Of a DNA stretch of 34,183 bases, positions 7,937 to 15,692 are shown one piece after another. Each line of letters opens with the position of its first letter. Position 1 is the first letter of the stretch. The stretch spans positions 1 through 34,183 of the forward strand of contig JAFRGA010000045.1 of NCBI GenBank assembly GCA_017434045.1. Direction: 5' to 3'. Origin of the DNA: Eggerthellaceae bacterium (GTDB lineage Bacteria; Actinomycetota; Coriobacteriia; Coriobacteriales; Eggerthellaceae). The translations under genes were made by a program, and so were the position numbers. The notes beneath the pieces were generated by a model. It searched no databases and was not told the DNA's origin. It was given only the letters and a program-made list of their open reading frames with translations.

Positions 7937-7942
7937 TCTCGC

Positions 7943-9640
7943 ATGATTGATGAGATTGAGGTAAAAAATCTGGCGCTCATCCGCAATGCCGCGTTAACGC
8001 CTTGCGAAGGGCTCACCGTGATCACGGGCGAAACCGGAGCCGGTAAAACGGCCCTGCTCTCTGCGCTCAAGTTGATGATGGGTGCTCGGGCGAGCTCCGA
8101 CATGGTCCGCGATGGCGAGGACTCGCTCGTCGTGTCGGGGCGGTTCTTCGGACTCGGCCGTCATTCCGAGGTGGAACCCGAAGGCGATCGCGAAGCAAGC
8201 CGGGACGCCTACGATGCTTCCGGGGAATCCGGCGACGAGGAGGAAGTCGTCGTCGTGAGGCGCGTGGGCGCCGACGGGCGTTCGCGTTGCCACGTCAACG
8301 GGGGCATGGCCAGCGCCAAAGAGCTTGCAGCGCTTGTGGCGCCCTCGATCGACCTCTGCGGGCAGTTCGAACATCAGCAGCTGATGAAGCCCGCCAATCA
8401 CATTCGGATGCTCGATGCGTGGGCGGGCGAGGAAGTGGCGCCGTATCGGGAAGAGTACGAACGGGCTTTCGAAACCGCAAAGGCAGCCGGCGCCGAGCTT
8501 CGGCGCATCCGGGAAGCCGGCGAGATGACATCTGCGAAGCTGGACGAGGCCCGGTTTGTCCTCAGGCGCATCAGCGAAGTCAATCCCTTGGAAGGCGAAT
8601 ACGAGCAACTGGCCCATGACCTGGCGCTTGCCGAGCATGCGGAGCAGCTCGCGTCTGCGACCGATAGTGCTTACACGTCGCTTTCGGGTGACGGGGGCGC
8701 TCTTGATACCTTGAACGATGCCGCCCTGGCGTTGGAAAGTGCAGGGAGGATCGACAAAGAGCTTGCGTCGTTGGCCCAATCGCTGCGGGAAGCCGGATAC
8801 GTTCTTGAAGACGTGTCGGCCCAAGCGCGCGACTACCGTGACGGGATGGAGCTGGACTTCGACATGCTGGCAGAGCAGCAAGAGCGTTTCTCTCAAATGC
8901 AGGGGCTTCTACGCTCGTTCGGCCCTCGCATGGAAGACGTGTTTGCCGCCCGTGACGAAGCTGCAGAGACCGTATCGCTTGTGGATGACTCAGAAATGCG
9001 TCTCAGGGCTGCTCAGAAGTCGGTTGACGAAGCGGAGGAAGCGCTTGCCATCGCAGCGGACGCCCTCGACTCGGCGCGTGCGCAGGTTTCGCCCCAGTTC
9101 TCCGAAGCCGTGACCGCGGTGATGGCCCGGCTCGAAATGGGAGGCGCCGAACTCGTGTGCTCTTCGGAGCGCCTTGATCGTTCAGCTTGGACCCTCATAG
9201 GGCCTTCTTCGTTCGAGTTCCTCTATCGCCCTGGGTCGGGATTGCAGGCAAGGCCTCTTGCCCGTATCGCATCCGGAGGCGAGGTGAGCCGCGTGATGCT
9301 GGCCGCAAAAGTTGTCCTGGGGGCGGTCGATGACGTGGATACGCTCGTGTTCGACGAGGTGGATGCAGGAGTCGGCGGGGCGGTGGCCGTCGCCTTGGCT
9401 GATGTCATCGCGGATTTGGCCCGAACGCATCAGGTAATCATCGTCACCCATCTAGCGCAGGTCGCGGTACGAGGCGATAGGCATTACGTCGTGCGTCGCG
9501 TCCAAGGGCAGGCAGGGCCTGAAACGCTGCTCGACTCCGTGAGCGGGGACGACCGTGTTGACGAGATCGCCCGCATGTTGTCGGGCGGTGCGACGGAGGT
9601 CTCGCGCGCCCACGCCCGCGAGCTTCTGGCCACGCGCTAA
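7943..9640 (+). CDS. recN: DNA repair protein RecN
   Basis: RecN is an SMC-like ATPase that acts at double-strand breaks in recombinational repair. The 565-residue product has the N-terminal Walker A GETGAGKT (29-36) and a long central helical/coiled-coil region (about 150-360, Glu/Ala/Leu-rich). The C-terminal ATPase half has the ABC signature SGGEVSRVM (from 444), Walker B LVFDEVDAGVGG (Asp471, Glu472) and the switch IIVTHLAQVA. Length is typical. The start MIDEIEVKNLALI matches the family beginning. An in-frame ATG at 7901 lies upstream of the TATAAT box and inside the dtd gene, so it is unlikely. No Shine-Dalgarno precedes 7943, which fits leaderless translation. An insert of acidic residues near 75-105 (SEVEPEGDREASRDAYDASG) looks like a lineage-specific loop. 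Confidence 0.95.
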   Translation: MIDEIEVKNLALIRNAALTPCEGLTVITGETGAGKTALLSALKLMMGARASSDMVRDGEDSLVVSGRFFGLGRHSEVEPEGDREASRDAYDASGESGDEEEVVVVRRVGADGRSRCHVNGGMASAKELAALVAPSIDLCGQFEHQQLMKPANHIRMLDAWAGEEVAPYREEYERAFETAKAAGAELRRIREAGEMTSAKLDEARFVLRRISEVNPLEGEYEQLAHDLALAEHAEQLASATDSAYTSLSGDGGALDTLNDAALALESAGRIDKELASLAQSLREAGYVLEDVSAQARDYRDGMELDFDMLAEQQERFSQMQGLLRSFGPRMEDVFAARDEAAETVSLVDDSEMRLRAAQKSVDEAEEALAIAADALDSARAQVSPQFSEAVTAVMARLEMGGAELVCSSERLDRSAWTLIGPSSFEFLYRPGSGLQARPLARIASGGEVSRVMLAAKVVLGAVDDVDTLVFDEVDAGVGGAVAVALADVIADLARTHQVIIVTHLAQVAVRGDRHYVVRRVQGQAGPETLLDSVSGDDRVDEIARMLSGGATEVSRAHARELLATR

Positions 9641-9853
9641 TCGCTTTCAGGTTAGCGGTCGAAATTCGGCCCTCGGGGGTTGCATGTATTGTGAACCCTG
9701 GTAGAGGCAACCAAAAGGCACTCGGCGGAAGCGCTATACTTATTGTTTACGTGAAATTGCTTGTCGCGGAGCGGAGCGGATCTTTATTCAGTGCCGTTGC
9801 CAGCGGCTTGCTCTTTTTGGATTACTGGTTAAAAGGAATGCGAAAGGCCGGAT
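9641..9853. other. recN-pheS intergenic region and pheS leader
   Basis: It holds an inverted repeat GGTTGC (9678-9683)/GCAACC (9707-9712) shortly after recN without a T-run. A plausible -10 box TATACT at 9735-9740 has no convincing -35. The implied leader of about 107 bases before pheS contains a weak GCCG/CGGC hairpin followed by CTCTTTTT near 9800, which could be an attenuator. No T-box motif was recognised. Confidence 0.35.
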
Positions 9854-10915
9854 ATGGCAATAGTTGAAGAGCTCAAGGCGCTGCACGCCGACACGCTCGC
9901 TGCCATCGAAGCAGCGGCTGACACTACAGCGCTCGACGAGGTGCGCGTTCGCGTCGTCGGCAAATCGGGCACGCTCACAGCGTACCTTCGTAACATGGGG
10001 GCAATCGCCAAAGAGGAGCGCGCCACGGTCGGCAAGGCCGTCAACCAGGTGCGGAATGCGGTGGAGGAAGCCCTCGAGGCTCGCAAGAAAGCCCTCGCTA
10101 CAGCAGAGCTCGAAGCCAGCATCGATGCGGCGGCGGTCGACATAACGCTGCCCGGCCGCGTGCAACAGCTCGGCACGCGCCATCTCATCAACCGCGTTTC
10201 CGAGGAGATTTGCGACGTGTTCCTGGGTTTGGGTTACACGGTTGCAACGGGGCCCGAAGTTGAGACCGATTACTACAACTTCACGGCGTTGAATGCCCCG
10301 GCAGACCATCCCAGCCGCTCTATGCAAGATACGTTCTATGTACGTGACTTGTCCGGTGACGAAGCGGCCGTCCGAGGGGAATCGGACGTCTTGCTGCGTA
10401 CGCAGACGAGCGGCGTGCAGGTGCACTGCATGGAAGACCAGGAGCTTCCCATCTACATCGTGGCTCCCGGCAAGGTGTTCCGTCGCGACGTGGCGGACCC
10501 GAGCCACCTTCCCCAGTTCACTCAGATCGAAGGCCTGGTAATAGACAAGGGCATTACGTTCGGTGACTTGAAGGGCACGCTCGACTACTTCTGCAAGGCC
10601 GTGTTCGGATCCGAGCGCAAGACGCGTTTCCGCGCACACTACTTTCCGTTCACAGAGCCGTCGGCTGAGGTCGACGTCTCGTGCGGCGTATGTCATGGCG
10701 AAGGGTGCCGCATGTGCAAGGGGACGGGTTGGCTCGAGATCCTCGGATGCGGCATGGTCGACCCCCACGTGCTGGAGATGTCGGGAATCGACCCCGAAGT
10801 CTATTCGGGATTCGCTTTCGGCGTTGGTGTCGAGCGCGTGGCTTGCCTGAAGTACAACGTTCCCGACCTGCGCTTGCTGCTCCAGGGCGACATGCGCTTC
10901 CTTAGACAGTTCTAG
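9854..10915 (+). CDS. pheS: Phenylalanine--tRNA ligase alpha subunit
   Basis: PheS is the catalytic alpha subunit of the (alpha-beta)2 class II synthetase that charges tRNA-Phe. The 353-residue protein has an N-terminal coiled-coil (about 1-90) that binds tRNA. Class II motif 1/2 regions follow (TGPEVETDYYNFTALN; GKVFRRDVADPSHLPQFTQ), and motif 3 GFAFGVGVERVACLKY lies near the C-terminus. Four cysteines in CGVCHGEGCRMCKGTGW are typical of the bacterial enzyme. GAAAGG lies 6 bases before the ATG. Its partner pheT follows after 178 bases. That gap is unusually long for this pair and is filled by a palindromic element. Length and motifs are normal. Confidence 0.97.
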   Translation: MAIVEELKALHADTLAAIEAAADTTALDEVRVRVVGKSGTLTAYLRNMGAIAKEERATVGKAVNQVRNAVEEALEARKKALATAELEASIDAAAVDITLPGRVQQLGTRHLINRVSEEICDVFLGLGYTVATGPEVETDYYNFTALNAPADHPSRSMQDTFYVRDLSGDEAAVRGESDVLLRTQTSGVQVHCMEDQELPIYIVAPGKVFRRDVADPSHLPQFTQIEGLVIDKGITFGDLKGTLDYFCKAVFGSERKTRFRAHYFPFTEPSAEVDVSCGVCHGEGCRMCKGTGWLEILGCGMVDPHVLEMSGIDPEVYSGFAFGVGVERVACLKYNVPDLRLLLQGDMRFLRQF

Positions 10916-10921
10916 AATATG

Positions 10922-11040
10922 CCGGTCGGCCTGCCTGGAAGGGTTCCGCCTACAGCTGCTCGGCGGAAACCCTCGTCTTCATCCCAGGCGCCTTGCTCCG
11001 CCTGCGCAAGCGGCGTCGCCCTTCCAGGCAGGCCGACCGG
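10922..11040. repeat. Palindromic element between pheS and pheT
   Basis: Perfect 22-bp inverted repeats (10922-10943 and 11019-11040, beginning CCGGTCGGCC and ending GGCCGACCGG) bound 119 bases. Inside is a second hairpin (GGGTTCCGCC with GGCGGAAACCC, one bulge) and further complementary GC-rich words. It starts 6 bases after the pheS stop. It has the form of a small non-autonomous element or a large RNA hairpin. No coding sequence fits inside. Confidence 0.85.
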
Positions 11041-11093
11041 TTGTGACCGACCTTACCAGATAGCTGAATCAACCACGTTGGAGAGAATGGAAA

Positions 11094-13556
11094 ATGAAAG
11101 TTAGTTTGAAATGGCTTAACGAGTACGTCGAAGTGCCGTCTGACTTGAAGGCGTTCTGTGATAGGCTCGACCTCACCGGAACGGGTGTCGAGGGTGTCGA
11201 GAAAACTGGGGATGCTTTCGACCACATAGTTACCGCTCAAGTGGTTGAGAAGAAGCCACATCCCGACTCCGATCACATGTGGGTATGCAAAGTCGACGTC
11301 GGCGAGAACAATGTCGATGCGCAGGGCAATCCCGAACCGCTTCAAATCGTGTGCGGCGCCCAGAACTTCAACGAGGGCGATCACATCGTGACCGCGATGA
11401 TCGGCGCCGTGCTGCCAGGCGACTTCACCATCAAGAAATCGAAGCTTCGTGGCGTCACCAGCTGCGGCATGAACTGCTCCGAGCGCGAGCTTGGCCTTGG
11501 CAACGATCATGCCGGCATCATGATCCTGCCCGAGGACGCCCCGGTAGGCCTGCCTTTCGCCGAGTACATGAAGATGGGCGATACCGTGCTCGACCTCGAG
11601 ATCACCCCCAACCGCCCCGACTGCCTTTCGATGGCGGGCATGGCGCGCGAGGTTGGTGCGATGTACCGCGCGGACGTGACGATGCCGCTGTACGAGCTCG
11701 AGGAAGACGCGAGCCTTCCCAGCGTCTCCGACCTCGTCACCGTCGAGATCGAAGAAGCGCAGCGTTGCCCGCGGTACACGGCTCGCGTCATCAAGGATGT
11801 AAAAATTGGTCCGAGCCCCGACTGGCTGGCCGAACGCGTGACGGCTGCCGGCGCACGTCCGATCAACAATGTCGTGGACGTGACGAACTACATCCTGTTC
11901 CTCTATGGTCAGCCGCTCCATTCCTTTGATTACGACAAACTCGTCGGGGAGGATGGGAAAGCCCACATTATCGTCCGTGCCGCGGAGGAGGGCGAGAAGT
12001 TCACGACGCTCGACGGCGAGGATCGCGTCCTCACGAACGACATGACCGTCATCGCCGCCCCGGATCGTGCCGTGGCCTTGGCAGGCGTCATGGGCGGCCT
12101 CGACTCCGAGATCACCGAGGAATCCACGACCGTCCTTCTGGAGGCGGCGACGTTCGAGCACGGCCGCACGAGCCGTACGAGCCGTAACCTGGGCCTGATC
12201 AGCGAATCGTCCATGCGCTACGAGCGCGGTGTGGACGACAACCCCATTGCCGACTACTCTGCAGCGGCCGCCGCTCTTCTGGCCGAAGTATCCGGAGGGC
12301 GCGTGTGCCCGGGCATCGTCGATGTTTATCCTGCCCCGACCGCACCCATTTCCCTGAAGTTCCGCATCCCGCGTTTCTGCCAGATGATGGGTGTGGATGT
12401 GCCGCGTGCCGACATCGTGGACATTCTCGAGCGCCTGGACTGCATCGTTTCCGATTCAGATGATGCCGATATCCTGGATGTCATCGCTCCCACGTGCCGC
12501 CCCGACCTCGAGCGCGAAATAGATTTGTACGAAGAGGTTCTGCGCCTGTGGGGCATGGACCTCGTCCAGCCGACGCTGCCGTCAAGCCCTGACCGCGTGG
12601 GCGCGCTTACCGAGGCCCAGCTGTTGGCCCGCAAGATCAACCGCGCCGTCACCGCATGTGGTTTGAACGAGACCACCACGTACTCGTTCACCGATCCCGC
12701 CGACATGAAGAAGCTCCGCATGGAAGGCGAGGGGTACGGAAAGCCGGTCGAGCTCATCAACCCCATGAACGCCGAGCAGTCGATCATGCGCCAGAGCATC
12801 ATCCCCGGTCTCGTGCATTCCGTTTCCTACAATCAGGCGCACGGCGTGAAGAACGTGCAGCTCTATGAAATCGGCAAGGTCTTCTTCGCGCATGAAGGAC
12901 GCAAGCAGCCCAAGGAGAAGGAGAAGCTCGCCGGTGTCCTTGCAGGCGCGATGGCGGATACCTCGTGGAATGCGGCGCCGGCCGCCTTCGACTTCTTCGA
13001 TGGCAAGGGCGTCGTCGAGAGCCTCGCCCGAGAGCTCGCGATTCCCAAGCTCCGCTTCAAGGCGCTCGCCGCTGAGGACGCGCCGCATCTTCAGCCGGGC
13101 AGGGCTGCCGAGGTGTTCTCGGGCGGAACGACGCTTGGCTGGGTCGGAGAGCTTCATCCGCTGGGAGTGCAGGCGCTTGAAGCTGAGCCGCCAATCGTGG
13201 CCTTCGAGCTTGATGTCGAGGCGCTCGGCAAGGCAAGCCGACCGGCGCGCGATTACGTCGACGTTCCCGAGTTCCCGCCGGTCAGCGTTGACGTGGCCTT
13301 CGTCGTGAACGAGGACGTGACCAACGAGCGCCTTGTACAGTGCATCACGAGCGCAGGCGGGAAGCTCCTTTCCGACGTGCGGCTGTTCGATGTGTACCGC
13401 GACGACAAGCGCGTCGGCGCGGGCAAGAAGTCGATGGCCTATGCGTTGACCTACCGGGCTGCCGATCGCACGCTCACGGGCGAAGAGGTCGAGAAAGTTC
13501 AGGCTAAGCTCATCAAGAAGGTGTGTGGAGCCACTGGCGCCGAGGTGCGCGGATAG
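11094..13556 (+). CDS. pheT: Phenylalanine--tRNA ligase beta subunit
   Basis: PheT is the beta subunit of phenylalanyl-tRNA synthetase. It carries tRNA binding and editing of Tyr-tRNA-Phe. Domains in order over 820 residues: B1 start MKVSLKWLNEYVEVP, EMAP/OB tRNA-binding region (about 40-150, with HPDSDHMWVCKVDVG), B3/B4 editing core (about 200-400, with NNVVDVTNYILFLYGQPLHS), B5 domain, catalytic-like core, and a C-terminal ferredoxin-fold anticodon-binding domain (DVPEFPPVSVDVAFVV to the end). Length is typical. The ribosome site GGAGAGA lies 7 bases before the ATG at 11094. The gene is probably cotranscribed with pheS across the palindromic element and is followed by a strong terminator. 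Confidence 0.97.
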   Translation: MKVSLKWLNEYVEVPSDLKAFCDRLDLTGTGVEGVEKTGDAFDHIVTAQVVEKKPHPDSDHMWVCKVDVGENNVDAQGNPEPLQIVCGAQNFNEGDHIVTAMIGAVLPGDFTIKKSKLRGVTSCGMNCSERELGLGNDHAGIMILPEDAPVGLPFAEYMKMGDTVLDLEITPNRPDCLSMAGMAREVGAMYRADVTMPLYELEEDASLPSVSDLVTVEIEEAQRCPRYTARVIKDVKIGPSPDWLAERVTAAGARPINNVVDVTNYILFLYGQPLHSFDYDKLVGEDGKAHIIVRAAEEGEKFTTLDGEDRVLTNDMTVIAAPDRAVALAGVMGGLDSEITEESTTVLLEAATFEHGRTSRTSRNLGLISESSMRYERGVDDNPIADYSAAAAALLAEVSGGRVCPGIVDVYPAPTAPISLKFRIPRFCQMMGVDVPRADIVDILERLDCIVSDSDDADILDVIAPTCRPDLEREIDLYEEVLRLWGMDLVQPTLPSSPDRVGALTEAQLLARKINRAVTACGLNETTTYSFTDPADMKKLRMEGEGYGKPVELINPMNAEQSIMRQSIIPGLVHSVSYNQAHGVKNVQLYEIGKVFFAHEGRKQPKEKEKLAGVLAGAMADTSWNAAPAAFDFFDGKGVVESLARELAIPKLRFKALAAEDAPHLQPGRAAEVFSGGTTLGWVGELHPLGVQALEAEPPIVAFELDVEALGKASRPARDYVDVPEFPPVSVDVAFVVNEDVTNERLVQCITSAGGKLLSDVRLFDVYRDDKRVGAGKKSMAYALTYRAADRTLTGEEVEKVQAKLIKKVCGATGAEVRG

Positions 13557-13580
13557 CTCGCAGGAGCTAATGGAGACAAC

Positions 13581-13616
13581 CGAATCGAAGGGGGACAGCC
13601 CCTTCGATTCGTTTTT
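13581..13616 (+). terminator. Rho-independent terminator after pheT
   Basis: A 13-bp perfect stem (CGAATCGAAGGGG with CCCCTTCGATTCG) and a GACAG loop are followed by TTTTT. It ends the pheST unit just before the map ribosome-binding site. Confidence 0.95.
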
Positions 13617-13628
13617 CGGGAGGACGGA

Positions 13629-14522
13629 GTGACGATGAGCTACGATGGGCTCGTGAATCCGGGACGCAACGACGAATGTTGGTGCGGGAGCGGCAAGAAA
13701 TACAAGAAATGCCATCGCGACCTGGATGAACGGCTGGAGGAATTGGCGGCTGAGGGATTCGAGGTGCTGCCTCGTTCGCTGCTGAAGAGGCCGGTGGACA
13801 TCGAGGGTATCAAGATCAGCGCCGAGGTGAACGTGGGTGCGCTCGATTATGTGGCGGCTCATATCGGCATCGGCACGACGACTGAGGAAATCGATCGATG
13901 GGTTTACGACTACTGCATTGAGCACGACGCCATACCAGCCGACTTGAACTACGAGGGCTTCCCGAAGAGTGTCTGCACGTCCATCAACGAAGTGGTCTGC
14001 CATGGCATACCGAGCGTTGAGGACGTGCTCAAAGAGGGCGACATCGTGAACGTGGACATGTCGACCATCAAGCACGGCTACTTCAGCGATTCGTCCCGCA
14101 TGTTCTGCATCGGCGAAGTTGACCCGGAATGGCGCCGGCTCGTCGAGGTGACGCGCGAATCGGTTCAAGCGGGCCTCGCTGCCGTGAAGCCATGGGGTTT
14201 CCTGGGCGACGTGAGCGCGGCGGTGAACAAGGTGGCGACCGATGCGGGCTTTTCCGTAGTACGCGAGTTTGGAGGCCATGGCATCGGCATCGAGTTCCAT
14301 GAGGATCCGTGGGTTGGGTTTTGCGAAAAGGCCGGCACGGGTCCCGTGCTAGTTCCCGGCATGTGCTTCACCATAGAGCCGATGGTGAACATGGGTGCTC
14401 AGGAAATCGACATGACCGACCCCAACGGCTGGACGGTCCGAACGGCCGATGGGCTCCCGACAGCCCAATGGGAGGTCCAGCTCGTCGTGACGGAAAGCGG
14501 GTACGAACTGCTCTCCTGGTAG
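13629..14522 (+). CDS. map: Methionine aminopeptidase type I with SEC-C zinc motif
   Basis: MAP removes the initiator methionine from nascent proteins. The metal ligands of the pita-bread fold are all present: His125, Asp143, Asp154, His217, Glu250 and Glu282 (numbered from the GTG). The N-terminus holds a SEC-C type zinc motif, CWCGSGKKYKKCH (Cys17, Cys19, Cys28, His29). This is known from several bacterial MAPs of about 290 residues and may help ribosome binding. The length of 297 agrees. GTG 13629 is 5 bases behind GGAGG; ATG 13635, two codons later, has GGAG 5 bases upstream and is an equal choice. The gene lies directly behind the pheT terminator with no clear promoter box of its own. 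Confidence 0.95.
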   Translation: MTMSYDGLVNPGRNDECWCGSGKKYKKCHRDLDERLEELAAEGFEVLPRSLLKRPVDIEGIKISAEVNVGALDYVAAHIGIGTTTEEIDRWVYDYCIEHDAIPADLNYEGFPKSVCTSINEVVCHGIPSVEDVLKEGDIVNVDMSTIKHGYFSDSSRMFCIGEVDPEWRRLVEVTRESVQAGLAAVKPWGFLGDVSAAVNKVATDAGFSVVREFGGHGIGIEFHEDPWVGFCEKAGTGPVLVPGMCFTIEPMVNMGAQEIDMTDPNGWTVRTADGLPTAQWEVQLVVTESGYELLSW

Positions 14523-14600
14523 CGTGTTTCCAGTCCGTGCCAAGCTTTTGCCATCTTTTACAGTGCGAAGATTCGATTCCCAGGGTTTGAGGGAGGGCGT

Positions 14601-15209
14601 GTGACGCATACCGGTAGCGCGAATAGCCTTATGCCGCAGGTGCGCATCATCATGGCGCTGGCGTTTCTTCTCGCGCTTTGCCTTATCGTCGTGTACGGGC
14701 TCACATTCGAGACCGTACAGCTCATCGCCATGCTGGCGTTGCTCGCGTATGTGTCATGGAACGATCTGAGGACCCGCATGGTTCCGAACCGCTGCATCGT
14801 TGCGGCGGTCGCCGTCCGTTTCGCCTACTTTGCGGGAGTTGCCCTCATCGGGCGCCTGTCCTTGGGGGAGCTCGGCTATTACGTGGCAAGTGGCCTGGGC
14901 ATAGGCGTCGCCATGCTCGTCTTTGCGCTCGTGTTCGAATATGTTACGGGCCGAGAGGGCATGGGAGGGGGCGACGTGAAGCTCTATGCGCTGGCCGGAC
15001 TGTATCTTGGGGTTGGCCCGGCGTCGATGGTCATCTTTCTCAGCTGCGTGTTCGCCCTTCTCATGAATGCGTTTGGGATTATTGGAGATAGGGGGATTGA
15101 ACAGGAGGCTTCCGACTCCCATCAGGAGCGGTTAACACAGGCGATGCCGTTCGCTCCTGCAATCTCCCTCGCATTCGCCCTCGTGATGCTCGCTTTGCCG
15201 ATGATCTGA
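14601..15209 (+). CDS. Prepilin peptidase, stand-alone A24 (TadV/CpaA type)
   Basis: A24 aspartic proteases cut the leader of type IV or Flp-type prepilins at the inner membrane face. The 202-residue protein has about six hydrophobic helices (first at residues 14-33). Both catalytic aspartates are visible: Asp55 in SWNDLRTRMVPN and Asp125 in GMGGGDVKLYALAG, the GxGD signature. It lacks the N-terminal methyltransferase domain with Cys pairs found in PilD, hence the TadV/CpaA-like label. The GTG start has a GGGAGGG site only 3 bases away; the ATG at 14631 (MPQVRI) is an alternative. No pilin or secretion ATPase genes are nearby, so its substrate is encoded elsewhere. A polar, charged 20-residue stretch lies before the last helix. 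Confidence 0.85.
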   Translation: MTHTGSANSLMPQVRIIMALAFLLALCLIVVYGLTFETVQLIAMLALLAYVSWNDLRTRMVPNRCIVAAVAVRFAYFAGVALIGRLSLGELGYYVASGLGIGVAMLVFALVFEYVTGREGMGGGDVKLYALAGLYLGVGPASMVIFLSCVFALLMNAFGIIGDRGIEQEASDSHQERLTQAMPFAPAISLAFALVMLALPMI

Positions 15210-15227
15210 GTTTTCGTCGAAAATAAA

Positions 15228-15241
15228 CAAACAAATGTTCG
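15228..15241. promoter_or_regulatory. LexA (SOS) box-like operator
   Basis: CAAACAAATGTTCG matches the Gram-positive/actinobacterial LexA consensus CGAACRNRYGTTCG at 13 of 14 positions. It lies 10 bases upstream of an extended -10 box, in the position expected for a repressor operator. Confidence 0.45.
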
Positions 15242-15248
15242 TATTTTG

Positions 15249-15257
15249 TGCTATACT
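15249..15257 (+). promoter_or_regulatory. Extended -10 promoter of the small antitoxin-like gene
   Basis: TGC directly precedes TATACT (15252-15257), an extended -10 element; no -35 match is seen. The leader to the ATG at 15378 would be about 114 bases and carries no recognisable riboswitch. Confidence 0.55.
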
Positions 15258-15377
15258 ACGGGTCGAACAGAAGCAAGCGCCGTTTCGCGCGTTTTGAGGT
15301 ACTCGACGGTCCATAGCTCCACATCTCAGTGAAGTCCGCACGCTTGCCCATACCATCTTTCAGAATGGGGGTCACCT

Positions 15378-15572
15378 ATGGGTATTTGCAGCCTAAATTC
15401 CATCGATACAGTTCGTGAGTTGCTCGGCGTCGCTCAAGCATGCGATGAACCCGTCATCGTCCTCGACGGCGAAGAAGAATGCCTCGTCGCCATGCGTCCA
15501 GCGGTATTCGAGCGCATCCTCTTCGATTCGGATTTGCTCAACAGCGTATCTCGGGAGGCGATGCAGCTCTAA
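15378..15572 (+). CDS. Small Phd/YefM-like antitoxin-type protein
   Basis: A 64-residue acidic protein. The pattern DEPVIVLDGEEECLVAMRP followed by AVFERILFDSDLL resembles the Phd/YefM fold, in which a short beta hairpin with 'PViv...g...aVlm' is followed by a helix starting with a hydrophobic/aromatic residue. Such proteins bind DNA as dimers and neutralise a partner toxin. No toxin gene follows: 15573-15692 holds only an inverted repeat, and the next gene is convergent. It may therefore be an orphan antitoxin or an unrelated small regulator. The ribosome-binding site is weak (GGGGGT 6 bases upstream). The LexA-like site and extended -10 suggest stress-linked expression. Family assignment is tentative. 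Confidence 0.6.
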   Translation: MGICSLNSIDTVRELLGVAQACDEPVIVLDGEEECLVAMRPAVFERILFDSDLLNSVSREAMQL

Positions 15573-15632
15573 GCCAAAGCCAGCATGGTCGCGCAGCATG
15601 CGGGGTTGCGGCATAAGGGGATTTGAGATTTA

Positions 15633-15671
15633 GGGTGCTGCACCTGGCTTCGTTACTCGGGAGCAGCACCC
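15633..15671. terminator. Inverted repeat between convergent genes
   Basis: GGGTGCTGC (15633-15641) pairs with GCAGCACCC (15663-15671) around a 21-base loop, between the ends of two convergent genes. There is no T-run on either side, so bidirectional termination is only likely by position. Confidence 0.45.
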
Positions 15672-15692
15672 GGGGAATGCTCGCTAAACGCG

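Noticed and set aside
9751..9870. Leader peptide with Phe codons before pheS
   Set aside because: A GTG frame of about 39 codons overlaps the pheS start and has only a few Phe codons, no ribosome site and no clear terminator/antiterminator pair.
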